Positions 34,434 through 43,270 of a stretch of DNA of 64,000 nt are shown piece by piece. The stretch's first letter is position 1. Every line of letters begins with the position of its first letter. Source of the DNA: an uncultured Bradyrhizobium sp. GTDB taxonomy: Bacteria > Pseudomonadota > Alphaproteobacteria > Rhizobiales > Xanthobacteraceae. A program made the translations under genes and the position numbers. The stretch spans positions 372,001 through 436,000 of the forward strand of contig NZ_CANSMR010000001.1 in assembly GCF_947648125.1 (NCBI RefSeq), given 5' to 3'. The notes beneath the pieces were generated by a model. That model saw only the letters and a list, made by a program, of their open reading frames with translations, was not told the origin of the DNA and made no database searches.

Positions 34434-35773
34434 GCTGTGCGGGGAGGGAGTGGGGGCACCCTGCCTGCCTTGAGTTCCTCGGCAAACACGGTCTGCAAGC
34501 GGTTGAGATAGCCGTCGGCGGTGATCCGGTTGAGCCAAACCTGCTCGATACCCTCCGTGACATAGCTGTTCGCGGCGTTCGGCCAGAACGTCCATGTCGT
34601 GAAGCCGAACCGTCCCTTGCTGAACGCCTCATGCAGGCTGGCGATGGTCTTCTCGAACAGGGGATATCCGATGCCTTGCAACAGATCGGGGGGAAGATCC
34701 TTCACCGGCAGCGCCCATTTGCCCGGCCAATCGCGATTCATGCTTTGGTAGAACTGCCGCGACAGCATGAACTCGAACACGGCTGCCGCGCCTTCAGCGT
34801 TCTGCGAAGTCTTCGCGATCGAAAGCGTGGCGCCGCATGCAAGATGCGAGAGCGGCTCAGTCACCCTGTCGCTCAGGCCGGGGATCGGTACCACGTCCAT
34901 CACCGTATCGGGCTTCGACATGCCGAAGGACTTGGTGCCGAACGACCAGGTGCCGTTCATTGCCATGGCTGCCTTGCCGTTCACCACCTGCAGAAAGCTC
35001 TGCTCGTTGGTGAGGGAGAAATAGTTCTTTCCGAAGTAGCCCTTGTTGTACCAGGCCTTGGCGAGTTCGACGGCTTCGACGAAGGGGGGCGCCGTCCACG
35101 GCAACTCGCCGCTGAGTGCCCTGCGGACATTGTCGGGACCGGCGACATTGTTGAAGAACACTGTCATCAGCCACTCGTTGACGCCCTTCCAGTCCGCGTT
35201 GCCGGCGCTGAACGGCGTGATGCCCTTGGCGAGGGCCGCGTCCGCGAGGGCTTCGGTTTCGGCGCGATTGGTCGGAACCTTCCAGCCGTTCTGGCTGAAC
35301 ACCTGCTTGTTGTAGAACAAGTGCATGGATTCGTAGTCGCGCGGCAGGGCGTAGAGCTTGTCGCCATAAACGCCGGTATTGAGCAGCGCCGGCAGGAAGC
35401 GCTCCTTCCATTTGTAGCGCGCCGCAAGATCATCGAGCGGCAGCAACTGGCCGGCATTGGCGATCGCCGTGAGATAGGAGGGGCCTGACGTCTGCACGAT
35501 GTCGGGTCCGTTGCCGGCAAGCAGTGCGACCTTCAGCAGATTGTTGACCGCAGCGCCTTTGACCTCGAGCTGAAGCAGATATTTGTCTTGTGAGGCGTTG
35601 AATGCATCGACGAGGTCGTTGCGCAGCGCCGTCTGGCCATCGGAGTTGGCCTGCGCGAACCAGAACGTCACCACCTTGCGTCCGTCCTGTGCCCGTGCGG
35701 GCACGCGAGGCAGGCTGGCCGCGACAGCGGCGGCGGGCAGGGCGGCAACGATTTGGCGTCGGGTTACTGGCAT
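34430..35773 (-). CDS. Extracellular sugar-binding protein, family 1
   Basis: The 447-residue protein has a twin-arginine-like signal (PVTRRQIVAALPAAAVAASLPRVPARAQ) and then KVVTFWFAQANSDGQTALRNDLVDAFNAS, the start of an SBP_bac_1 sugar-binding fold, with GNGPDIVQTSGP and KAAMAMNGTWSFG as further family landmarks. ATG 35773 follows AGAGGAAG. It delivers a carbohydrate or nucleoside-type ligand to the two permeases. The operator under the divergent lacI promoter probably controls it. Confidence 0.9.
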   Translation of the reverse strand: MPVTRRQIVAALPAAAVAASLPRVPARAQDGRKVVTFWFAQANSDGQTALRNDLVDAFNASQDKYLLQLEVKGAAVNNLLKVALLAGNGPDIVQTSGPSYLTAIANAGQLLPLDDLAARYKWKERFLPALLNTGVYGDKLYALPRDYESMHLFYNKQVFSQNGWKVPTNRAETEALADAALAKGITPFSAGNADWKGVNEWLMTVFFNNVAGPDNVRRALSGELPWTAPPFVEAVELAKAWYNKGYFGKNYFSLTNEQSFLQVVNGKAAMAMNGTWSFGTKSFGMSKPDTVMDVVPIPGLSDRVTEPLSHLACGATLSIAKTSQNAEGAAAVFEFMLSRQFYQSMNRDWPGKWALPVKDLPPDLLQGIGYPLFEKTIASLHEAFSKGRFGFTTWTFWPNAANSYVTEGIEQVWLNRITADGYLNRLQTVFAEELKAGRVPPLPPRTA

Positions 35774-35825
35774 GGCGGCGCTTCCTCTTTCCCGGGACGG
35801 AGGAATTATGATTGTTGATATTCCA

Positions 35826-35845
35826 TTAGTAATACGTATAATTAA
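35826..35845. promoter_or_regulatory. LacI-type operator in the divergent promoter
   Basis: The 20-bp near-palindrome starting TTAGTAATACGTATAATTAA matches its reverse complement at 16 positions, with a perfect ATACGTAT centre. It ends 5 nt before the lacI start codon and lies between lacI and the transport operon, so it can control both. Confidence 0.6.
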
Positions 35846-35850
35846 AAGAG

Positions 35851-36903
35851 ATGAGATCGTCAACACAAACACCGCGGAGCGGCGGAGGCGGCGAGCGCTT
35901 CAATCCGCGCACGACGCAGAAAGACATTGCGTTGGCGGCCGGCGTCTCGCAGGCTGCCGTGTCGCTGGTGCTCAACAAGTCTGAGACGCCGTCCGTCCCC
36001 GATGCGACGCGCGCGCGCATTCTCAAATTCGCCGGTGAAATGGGGTATCAGCCGCACCATCCCGCACGGATGCTGCGCCGCGCCCGCACGATGGCGCTCG
36101 CCTGCGTCGTGCCGGACATCACCAACCCGTTCTATCCGGGACTCGTGCGGGGCGTGCAATCGGTGGCGGCGCCTGCCGGTTACGACGTGCTGATGTTCGA
36201 TACCGATGGCCGTGAAGAAGGGGAGGCGCGCGCCGTCAGCTGGTTGTTGCAGGGCCGTGCGGATGGCGTCGTCGGCACGTTCTTTCACCTGCGTGTTCCG
36301 CAACTGTCGACGCTTGCCGGACAGAGTGTCCCGATCGTTCGCCTCGAGAGCCGGTACAAGGCGGCCGGCGATTTGCCGATCGACAGCGTCTACATCGACA
36401 ACGCGGAGGCATCGGCCGCCATGACGAGATATCTGATCGAGCGGGGACATCGGCGGATCGCCATGATCCTCGCCGAGGTCGGGCCGAGCCGGCAGCGGGC
36501 ACTCGGCTATGCCGCGGTGATGCGCGCAGCCGGTCTCGTGCCGGATGTGGTGACTGACAGCCGCTATTCGGAGGAGTCGGGCGCGCGCGCCATGAGCGAG
36601 ATCCTGGCGCGAGGCCGAGACCGACCCACTGCGGTGTTCTGTGCCAACGACATGCTGGCGATCGGTGCGATGGTCAGCGCGCGAAGCGCTGGTCTGTCGG
36701 TTCCGGACGATATCGCGATCGCCGGCTTCGACGATATTCCAGCCGCCAAGCTCCTGGGCTTGACGACGGTCCGGCAGCCCGAATTCGATCTCGGTGCGCT
36801 CGCGGCACGCACGCTGCTCGAGCGGTTGCAGCCGGGCGGCTTGAATTCCCGCGGCCAGAGCCGCGAGTTGAAGTTTGAAGTCATGACACGTTCGTCGGCT
36901 TGA
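35851..36903 (+). CDS. LacI-family transcriptional regulator
   Basis: The 350-residue protein has the LacI HTH and hinge helix (TTQKDIALAAGVSQAAVSLVLNKSE, then ILKFAGEMGYQPHHPAR) and a periplasmic-binding-protein-like ligand domain (DDIAIAGFDDIPAAKL). It should bind the operator overlapping its own 5' region and respond to a sugar or related ligand. AAAAGAG directly abuts ATG 35851, leaving almost no spacing, so translation may be weak. It is followed by the first ADP-ribosylglycohydrolase gene 24 nt downstream. Confidence 0.9.
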   Translation: MRSSTQTPRSGGGGERFNPRTTQKDIALAAGVSQAAVSLVLNKSETPSVPDATRARILKFAGEMGYQPHHPARMLRRARTMALACVVPDITNPFYPGLVRGVQSVAAPAGYDVLMFDTDGREEGEARAVSWLLQGRADGVVGTFFHLRVPQLSTLAGQSVPIVRLESRYKAAGDLPIDSVYIDNAEASAAMTRYLIERGHRRIAMILAEVGPSRQRALGYAAVMRAAGLVPDVVTDSRYSEESGARAMSEILARGRDRPTAVFCANDMLAIGAMVSARSAGLSVPDDIAIAGFDDIPAAKLLGLTTVRQPEFDLGALAARTLLERLQPGGLNSRGQSRELKFEVMTRSSA

Positions 36904-36927
36904 GGCTGCGGACGAAGGGAGTGCGAC

Positions 36928-39078
36928 GTGCCGACGATACCAGGTGGTTATGCCGAACGGGTCTACGCGGGCGTGCTCGGCAAGTTGATCGGCGTCTATC
37001 TCGGGCGCCCGTTCGAGGGCTGGACCTATGATCGGATCATGCAGGAGCTCGGTCCGATCAACTACTATGTCAACGAGCGCCGTGACGTTGCATTGCGGTC
37101 GCACCATCTCGTCGTCACCGACGACGACGTTTCGGGCACTTTCGCCTTTCCGCGGACGCTTGCCGACTGCGGCTTTCCCGAGCGGCTGACGTCGCAGCAG
37201 ATCGGGAACGGCTGGCTCAACTACATCGTCGAGGACCGTTCGGTCCTGTGGTGGGGCGGCATCGGCAATTCGACGGAACATACGGCGTATCTGAGGCTGA
37301 AGTCCGGAATACCGGCTCCGCGCAGCGGTTCGGTCGAGCTGAACGGCAAGACCGTCGCCGAGCAGATCGGCGGACAGATATTCATCGATGGCTGGGCGAT
37401 GGTGAGCCCCGGCAATCCCGAACAGGCGGCTTATCTCGCCGAGCAGGCGGCCCGCGTCAGCCACGATGGCGAGGCGGTGCATGCAGCCAGGCTGCTGGCC
37501 GCGATGGAGGCGCAGGCATTCGTCGAAGCGGACGTTCAGAAGCTGGTCGACATCGGCCTCGGATTCGTTCCCGCCGATTGCTTGATCCGGCGCGTGGTCG
37601 ATGACGTGCGCGCATGGCATGCGGGTGACAATGGCAACGACTGGGAACGCACGCGGGCGCTGATCGCCGGGCGCTATGGCTACGACAAGTTCAGTGGCAA
37701 TTGCCACGTCGTGCCCAATCACGCCCTTGTCATCCTCGCGACACTCTACGGCGCCGACAGCTTCCAGGACGCGATGCGCATCGCCAACACCGCCGGCTGG
37801 GACACCGATTGCAATGCCGGCAATGTCGGGTGCCTGTTCGGCATCAGGACGGGTCTTGCGGGCATCGACGCCGGACCCGACTTTCGTGCGCCGATCGCAG
37901 ACAGGATGTACATCTCGACGGCGGATGGCGGCGCTTCGATCACCGATGCCGTGATCGAGGCCAATGCGTTGATCGAGGCGGGCCACAGGCTGGTGGGATC
38001 GAACCCGCCCGCGCGGCCGAAGAACGGTGCGCGCTTCAACTTCGATTTCCCGGGTAGCCTGCAAGGATTTTGTGCGAAGTCAGGGGAGGCCGCCAGCCTG
38101 CATCCATTGCAGGTCGGCAACGTGGAGGGGCACAGCCAAGACGGGCATCGCTGCCTCGCCGTCGGCTTTCGACGTCTCGCGCGCGGACGGGTCGCGCGCG
38201 TGGCGACGCCAACGTTCTTCGACAAGGACGTCTTCACGATGCCGATCTACCAGCTGCTGGCCTGTCCGACGTTGCATTCCGGACAGCTTGTCGAAGCCAG
38301 GGTCGAGGCTGGTTCAAGCGTCAGAGACGTTTCCGTGCGTCTCTACGCCAGCGTCTATGACGAGCGCGATGAACTCGCCCCGATCTTCGGCGACCGGCTG
38401 CCATTGCAGCCAGGTCAGGATGCCGTCCTGACCTGGCGGATTCCCGATACCGGCGGATATCCGATCTTCGAGATCGGGCTCGAACTTGAAACCGAAGACC
38501 CGCTTGGCGCGGATGGCACGGTCTTCCTCGATTATCTGACCTGGTCCGGCGCGCCGGAGGCCAGGCTCTATCGGCCGGACGATAATCTGAGCACGATGTG
38601 GAAGCATGCCTGGGTGAACGGCGCGAGCCAGTTTCAGACCCGCTGGGAAGGATTGCGCGTCACCAATGGTGAAGGCATCGGTTTCGTCTCGCAGGGTTCG
38701 CGGGAGTGGCGTGACTACCGCGTCAGCTCAGTGATCACGCCGCTGCTCGCCAGGCGTTGGGGTCTCGCGGCCCGCCTGCAAGGGCGCGAGCGCTACTACG
38801 CGCTGATGTTCGACGCGGTCGACGGAGGCCGCGTCACGCTGCTCAGGCGCGACCACGAGGAGACGGTTCTCGCCAGCAACCGTTTCGCCTGGGACGTCGA
38901 CCGGCCATACGCCCTTGAGCTTCGGCTGCATGACGTGGAGATCCTGGCCTTCATCGACGGTCGTCAGGTGTTTTCGGTTCGCGACGAAGGCAGGCTGCCG
39001 CTGCTCGGTGGCGCGGTCGGACTTGTCGTCGATACCGGGTCGATCTCGACGAAGGCCGTCGATATTTCCCCGCTTTAA
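36928..39078 (+). CDS. ADP-ribosylglycohydrolase-family protein with C-terminal beta-sandwich
   Basis: At 716 residues this is about twice the family length. Residues ~1-370 are an ADP-ribosylglycohydrolase fold: VLGKLIGVYLGRPFEG, acidic cluster VTDDDVSGTF and the C-terminal metal motif NTAGWDTDCNAGNVG. Residues ~390-716 form one or two beta-sandwich modules of carbohydrate-binding or concanavalin type (GSREWRDYRVSSVITP, YYALMFDAVDGGRVTLLRR). No signal peptide is visible. GTG 36928 follows AAGGGAG. In a sugar-uptake operon it may cleave an imported N-glycoside (ADP-ribose-like or nucleoside) instead of de-modifying proteins. That role is inference. Confidence 0.82.
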   Translation: MPTIPGGYAERVYAGVLGKLIGVYLGRPFEGWTYDRIMQELGPINYYVNERRDVALRSHHLVVTDDDVSGTFAFPRTLADCGFPERLTSQQIGNGWLNYIVEDRSVLWWGGIGNSTEHTAYLRLKSGIPAPRSGSVELNGKTVAEQIGGQIFIDGWAMVSPGNPEQAAYLAEQAARVSHDGEAVHAARLLAAMEAQAFVEADVQKLVDIGLGFVPADCLIRRVVDDVRAWHAGDNGNDWERTRALIAGRYGYDKFSGNCHVVPNHALVILATLYGADSFQDAMRIANTAGWDTDCNAGNVGCLFGIRTGLAGIDAGPDFRAPIADRMYISTADGGASITDAVIEANALIEAGHRLVGSNPPARPKNGARFNFDFPGSLQGFCAKSGEAASLHPLQVGNVEGHSQDGHRCLAVGFRRLARGRVARVATPTFFDKDVFTMPIYQLLACPTLHSGQLVEARVEAGSSVRDVSVRLYASVYDERDELAPIFGDRLPLQPGQDAVLTWRIPDTGGYPIFEIGLELETEDPLGADGTVFLDYLTWSGAPEARLYRPDDNLSTMWKHAWVNGASQFQTRWEGLRVTNGEGIGFVSQGSREWRDYRVSSVITPLLARRWGLAARLQGRERYYALMFDAVDGGRVTLLRRDHEETVLASNRFAWDVDRPYALELRLHDVEILAFIDGRQVFSVRDEGRLPLLGGAVGLVVDTGSISTKAVDISPL

Positions 39079-39087
39079 GGAGCCGAC

Positions 39088-40104
39088 ATGCAAGCCAGCA
39101 CCTCCAGCCGGTTTGAGACCCACGTTCTGGCTTGCTTGACGTTCGGCGTGATCGGCGACGCCATGGGAACGCCGACCGAGAATCTCGAGCCGGCCGAGAT
39201 CGAGCGGCGCTTCGGCTGGGTGAATTCGTTCGAGGGTGACGGAACCGACGACACGATCATGCGCGACTTGATCGCATCCGCGCTCATCCGGACCGGCGGG
39301 TATGCCGACGCCGATCATTGGGCCGAGGAGTGGCGTGATCGGCACGATTTGATCTTCGGCAGCAAGGTCGGTCGTTTCTTCCCGTCCGTGCTGCATGCGG
39401 CCGCCAAGTTGCGCCACGGCTATGCGCCGCGCACGATTGCCGAGGGTACGATGCCGAGCTCGAGCGCCGCGATGGCGATCGCACCGGTTGGAATCGTCAA
39501 TGCCGGAAATCCGCGCGCGGCGGCGGCGCAGGCCATGGAGATCGCGAGCCTGCTCCACGTCACGGACCTCGCGTTCTGCCAGGATGGGGCGGCGGCAATC
39601 GCCGCCGCCGTGGCCGAGGCACTGATGCCGGAGTCGACGGTCGAGTCGGTCCTGAAAGCGTCGACGGCTCACCTGAAGCCCTGGAGTGGCAAGGAAATGC
39701 TGTCGCTGATCGCAGCCGCGCTCGAGCTTGCCGGCGAGGCGGCCGACTACAAGATGTTCCGCGAGCGCTATCACGCCAAATTCCGTCGGCAAATCGCCTG
39801 CGACAGCCGCGAAACGGTCCCCGCTGCACTGGCGATCGTCCGTCTTGCCGGGGGCGATCCCCGGTTGGCCGCCGCCCTCGGCGCCAATTTTGGCCGCGAT
39901 GCCGATACGGTTGCCTGCATGGCCGCCGGCATCTGCGGCGCATTAAGTGGCTTTTCACCTCTGAATGCGGAATTGATCGAGCGTTTGCCCAACGAAGCGC
40001 AGGGCGCTCTGGCCGAACTGGCCTCGCGACTGTCGGTCGTCACACGTGCCAAGATGGAACGCGAGCTGAGAGCTGTCGCTCGCTGCCCCGTAGACGCATC
40101 GTAA
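39088..40104 (+). CDS. ADP-ribosylglycohydrolase-family protein
   Basis: The 338-residue protein has the standard single-domain length. It shows FGVIGDAMGTPTENL, first metal motif GDGTDDTIM and second metal motif GRDADTVACMAAGICGAL. These bind the Mg ions used for N- or O-glycosidic cleavage of ADP-ribosyl groups. AAGGAGCCGAC precedes ATG 39088, nine bases after the upstream stop, so the two family members are co-transcribed under LacI. Confidence 0.86.
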   Translation: MQASTSSRFETHVLACLTFGVIGDAMGTPTENLEPAEIERRFGWVNSFEGDGTDDTIMRDLIASALIRTGGYADADHWAEEWRDRHDLIFGSKVGRFFPSVLHAAAKLRHGYAPRTIAEGTMPSSSAAMAIAPVGIVNAGNPRAAAAQAMEIASLLHVTDLAFCQDGAAAIAAAVAEALMPESTVESVLKASTAHLKPWSGKEMLSLIAAALELAGEAADYKMFRERYHAKFRRQIACDSRETVPAALAIVRLAGGDPRLAAALGANFGRDADTVACMAAGICGALSGFSPLNAELIERLPNEAQGALAELASRLSVVTRAKMERELRAVARCPVDAS

Positions 40105-40109
40105 TGGCG

Positions 40110-40132
40110 GCGGCGCCAGGGTCCTGCGCCGC
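40110..40132 (+). terminator. Hairpin after the LacI operon
   Basis: GCGGCGC-(9 nt)-GCGCCGC forms a perfect 7-bp GC stem 6 nt after the stop codon. No T-run follows. Confidence 0.45.
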
Positions 40133-40720
40133 AGAACTAAGCAGGCGTCCTTCGGTGCTAACTTCGGCGCGAGGTCTGGACGCTGATCACGCTTTCGGGA
40201 TCGACGGATGGTTCTCGCGTTTCGTCTTTCTCGGCGACGGTCATAATAACGTTCTATTTTGCCGCCCGACCTGATCCTATTGTGGATAAGCGCCGAGCGT
40301 TGCGCCCATCTGTTCATGTGCCGCGACTACCCGCAGAACGGCCGCAAGCCGCAGTTTCAGACAACGGTTGCCGAGCAGCGGCGATCGAATATCCATGTAC
40401 GCGACGGCATCGATGAAGAGCAGTTCGTGATCGGCGATTCGGTCGGCTTGCGATTGGCGACTAGCCAGCGGCTGGGGCTGCTGAGGACGCCCTGTCTTCG
40501 ACTGGTTGGCGCGGCTTCGCTCCGAGTGTCTGTTGATCCTTCAGCATTCGGCGTCGTCAGCGCAACTTGGCCCGCTTGGAGAAGCACGGCTTTTTCATGC
40601 GGTGGATTGAAGCAAGTAACGTAGGTCCGCCGAGTGTGGAAAGGCGGTAGCGGTCTCCTGACCCGAACCCCCGACGCTTCATCTTGTAGGTTCTCGCGAG
40701 GTGCGCGTATTTGCTACCGC

Positions 40721-40789
40721 GCCATTCCGACAAATGGAAATCCAATTGTGGGTTCAATGCACCTTCAACGAGGCGTTTGTCGGAATGGC
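40721..40789. repeat. Perfect 14-bp inverted repeat
   Basis: GCCATTCCGACAAA (40721-40734) and TTTGTCGGAATGGC (40776-40789) are exact reverse complements 41 bp apart. They end 28 bp before the tRNA-Lys fragment. They could be recombinase arm sites or the end of a small mobile element. Confidence 0.8.
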
Positions 40790-40817
40790 CCTTGATCTTA
40801 CAGAGAAATCATTCGCC

Positions 40818-40862
40818 TCTTAATCAGCGGGTCCCAGGTTCGAGCCCTGGTGCGCCCACCAA
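40818..40862 (+). other. tRNA-Lys(CTT) 3' fragment, likely attachment site
   Basis: CTCTTAATCAGC starts at the anticodon loop (CTT in the lysine position). A paired T-arm (CCAGG TTCGAGC CCTGG), acceptor TGCGCCC, A and CCA follow. The 5' half is absent: the bases before it (ATTCGC) do not complete the anticodon stem. A tRNA-Lys copy with the same 3' end is expected elsewhere in the chromosome. Confidence 0.75.
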
Positions 40863-41489
40863 AGGAAAATCCTTATTTTCCAAGACCTTCGCGGCGTGGT
40901 CGTCGAGAACAAAATGGGTCTCGTGCGACGTTTTTTTGCGGAAGGACGTGGTGCAGCCAGATTGCTGTGCGACTTTCCCTTTGTTTTTGTATCTTCACCC
41001 CATTCGATACAGCGCGCTGATCCGCTGGTACAGGTCGATTACGTGCTCGTCGTAGAATAGGATATCAGGGCGAGCAGAACGGACAGTCTGTTCTGCTCGT
41101 CGCCACAGGGTACCGTTTGCTGAAGAATCAGAATTGGATTGTCCGGGAGGCGATTCGTCCCCTCGTGACCCCACGACTTTCCACGCCAAACTACGATTGC
41201 TCACGATCTCATACGCTACACGGTTGTGAACGCTGAGCTGAGTGGCCCTTTGTTCCTCCGCCGAAGGTTCCGCTTTTCGTCCGGCAGACCTCGCGAACCT
41301 TGACATCGCTTCAGATCTCGCCCCGGCAACCCACCTCAAAGAAATCTCACTCACTGCCGGCACTACACGTCGAAATCCTTCTCCATCGCCGCTGACGGTA
41401 TGTCGATCCTGGCCAGTGCAAATTTCGCTGCTTCCCCGACTCTGCAACTTCAGCTCCTCTAGTGACGGATGCACTAACGGCTCCGCGAC

Positions 41490-41790
41490 CAGCACAGGTG
41501 GCTGGCTGCGGTGCCGCGCGGGCACTACGCCTACTTCGGCATCTCTGGCAATAGCACCTGCCTCCGTCGCTTCCGTCTTCAGGTAACGAAGGCGTGGCTG
41601 CGGGTCCTGCTACGACGAAGCCAACGGCCGAAGCGGTCGTGGGAGCGGTTCAACGCGATCCTGAAGGTCTTCCCGATACCGATTGGGCATGTACGCGACT
41701 GGCGTCACCAAATGGCCGAATCAAGTTACTCGTCAGCGGAGCCGGATGCGGGAAAGCTGCACGTCCGGATCTGTGAGGGGGGCGTCGAGC
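41490..41790 (+). mobile_element. Group II intron remnant (maturase C-terminus and domain V)
   Basis: The frame reads HRWLAAVPRGHYAYFGISGN, then RRSQRPKRSWERFNAILKVFPIP: this is the C-terminal DNA-binding end of a group II intron reverse transcriptase. Downstream, 41739-41772 folds like domain V (GAGCCGGATGC, GAAA loop, GCACGTCCGGATC), but the third pair of the catalytic AGC triad is a G-A mismatch. The reverse transcriptase core is missing. It is a 3'-end relic, not a mobile intron. Confidence 0.75.
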
Positions 41791-41940
41791 AATCGACGCC
41801 TCTACTCGACCCTGCGGCGGTGTGATCGGTCGCGGGCAGGGAGGAAAGGGCGGTCTTCTGTTCAGTCATTGGTGAGATGACACTATCTCTGATTGGATCG
41901 AATTGGACATCGGTAGCTGGAGCTAGCCCAAACTGGCCCA

Positions 41941-42140
41941 TGATGGATTGGAGCGAGAGTTCAAGGCCTTCAATCGGTTGGAAGATGGCGCGTGCACGAC
42001 GTGTGCACCGGCAGAGCCAAAAAAAATCTAGTAACGGCCAATGTAAGCGAGCCTTCTGAAGTGAGCGGATCCGTCTCCGGTTGGCGCACGTGCACGATCA
42101 AAATGTTCGAAGGCAGGGGAGCAAGGGCGAGTATCGCTTG
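41941..42140 (+). pseudogene. Frameshifted copy of the 51977 small gene
   Basis: PMMDWSESS and ARRVHRQSQK align with PMMDWTESS and ARRVRREVQE of the frame at 51977. A run of eight A's shifts the frame; removing one A restores NLVTANVSEPSEVSG, matching NLATANVNGLSEVIGG. The DNA match covers about 150 bp. The double glycine has become GS, so this copy is dead. Confidence 0.6.
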
Positions 42141-42275
42141 TCGGAGGTGGAAAGCGTCACTCCTGCGCTGCAGGCCGGAGCTTTGGAGAGTGAGGCTGCA
42201 GCAAAGCGGCGGCTAACGGACGAGTGCGACGCTGGTGCAGGACAGGGAAGACCACGGGTCGTTAGCCCGCCCTGA

Positions 42276-42485
42276 TCAGATCGGCTGCGGGTAGGGCTGA
42301 CCGATCCAAGGATTCCATGTGATGGTGCCCGGCGGATAGCCTCCAAGGGGCGGGCGCGTCGTGCAGCCGATGATAACGACCTCGCCGCCACGGCCGCCGC
42401 TCACCTGTTCCAGTCGCTCGAGCGAGAGGACCTCTGTTTCGAAATGATCGATAGACGTCTGGTTCCGAAGATTAATCGTGGTCAT
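42276..42485 (-). CDS. Double-glycine leader peptide precursor 1 (proline-rich core)
   Basis: The 69-residue peptide has leader MTTINLRNQTSIDHFETEVL-SLERLEQVSGG with the GG-leader consensus (L at -7, V at -4, GG at -2/-1). The 38-residue core begins RGGEVVIIGC and is rich in Pro, Gly and Trp, with one Cys. GGGAGGAATGCG precedes ATG 42485, confirming the start. The NHLP C39 transporter 4 kb away should cut after GG and export the core. No modification enzyme is present. A CRP-like site lies 85 nt upstream. Confidence 0.75.
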   Translation of the reverse strand: MTTINLRNQTSIDHFETEVLSLERLEQVSGGRGGEVVIIGCTTRPPLGGYPPGTITWNPWIGQPYPQPI

Positions 42486-42569
42486 CGCATTCCTCCCGGG
42501 CGTGGTTGGATCGAGTGCCGGGCGTCCCGTCACTTCGGAGCCAATATGCCTCATCGCAGGCGGGCATAC

Positions 42570-42585
42570 TGTGACATCCGTCACC
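42570..42585. promoter_or_regulatory. CRP/FNR-like site between peptide genes 1 and 2
   Basis: TGTGA-CATCCG-TCACC matches the TGTGA-N6-TCACA consensus at nine of ten positions. It lies between divergent precursors 1 and 2. Confidence 0.5.
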
Positions 42586-42729
42586 TACCTCTTGGCCTAG
42601 ATGTCGTAACGGAAATGGATCGCGGCTCTGCACACTCCTAAGGCCTGTGACCCGGCAACGTGACCTTGGCCACATCCGCGTGAGCGCAGAGCATCATACT
42701 GATGCAATTCGAAAGAAGAGGATCACGCC

Positions 42730-42903
42730 ATGAGCAACGGCAAAACCGACGTGGAAGAAACGATCAAGCGCACCGAAGAATTCTATGATGTCAAATCCGA
42801 GCTTAGCGAAGAAGAACTATCCAAGGTGTCGGGTGGCCGCGGCCACCTGTGGGTGGCGTGCGCGGTTGGGCAACACATCAAGGCAGCTAACATCACGTGT
42901 TGA
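42730..42903 (+). CDS. Double-glycine leader peptide precursor 2
   Basis: This 57-residue gene codes a charged leader ending DVKSELSEEELSKVSGG, again with L at -7, V at -4 and GG. The 21-residue core RGHLWVACAVGQHIKAANITC (quoted in two parts: RGHLWVACAV, GQHIKAANITC) has two cysteines, so a disulfide is possible. AGAGGATC precedes ATG 42730. It is divergent from precursor 1 and upstream of precursor 3. Short but convincing because leader, RBS and context agree. Confidence 0.72.
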   Translation: MSNGKTDVEETIKRTEEFYDVKSELSEEELSKVSGGRGHLWVACAVGQHIKAANITC

Positions 42904-42939
42904 TGGCGGGTTGACATCCGCTGGACGCGTATAGGTGAC

Positions 42940-42953
42940 GACTTTGCAAAGTC
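42940..42953. promoter_or_regulatory. Perfect 14-bp palindrome before precursor 3
   Basis: GACTTTGCAAAGTC is a perfect palindrome, extended by GTGAC and AC flanks (GTGAC at 42935, GTCAC at 42951). It ends 20 nt before ATG 42974 and could be an operator. Confidence 0.45.
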
Positions 42954-42973
42954 ACAGACAATCGGAGGCTGCC

Positions 42974-43150
42974 ATGAAAGACGCGTTTCAGGAGTTGAAC
43001 GCTGACGAACTCGATACGGTGTGCGGCGGAATGAAAACCGACCCGAACTACGTGAGCAAAGATGTCATCGACGCACGAGGTGGCTATTTCACGGTTTTGG
43101 GAATAACTTTCACCTTTGATGTAAACGGCAAGATCAGCAGCATCAGCTAG
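42974..43150 (+). CDS. Double-glycine leader peptide precursor 3
   Basis: The 58-residue peptide has the short leader MKDAFQELNADELDTVCGG, the same consensus with Cys at -3. The 39-residue core starts MKTDPNYVSK and ends in alternating hydrophobic residues (YFTVLGITFTFDV), suggesting a beta-rich peptide. GGAGG precedes ATG 42974, preferred over an ATG at 42935 that lacks an RBS. It runs convergently toward the second ABC transporter gene. Confidence 0.72.
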   Translation: MKDAFQELNADELDTVCGGMKTDPNYVSKDVIDARGGYFTVLGITFTFDVNGKISSIS

Positions 43151-43270
43151 CGCTTTGGCGATGCCGCCGGTCTCATGGGCGCTTAACTCGCTGGCCCATT
43201 GCTGCCCAAGGTCTTCGGCGCGCGGCACCTTCGTGCGCCGGATCAGATTGCCGTAACCGCGCGAGCCAGC

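Larger units (their letters stand above)
40133..41489. other. Long region without a supported gene, containing an integration scar
   Basis: Open frames on both strands overlap each other and have no recognisable domain. One minus-strand frame (40995-41525) ends in the plausible-looking FYDEHVIDLYQRISALYRMG, but I do not recognise it. The clear elements are an inverted repeat (40721/40776) and a tRNA-Lys 3' fragment (40818). Confidence 0.5.

Noticed and set aside
40995-41525. 176-codon minus-strand frame ending FYDEHVIDLYQRISALYRMG
   Set aside because: The end looks protein-like, but the rest is low complexity, it overlaps the intron relic, and I recognise no family.
42893-43228. 111-codon minus-strand frame containing HETGG near its start
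   Set aside because: It is antisense to precursor 3 and its GG does not follow the leader spacing.
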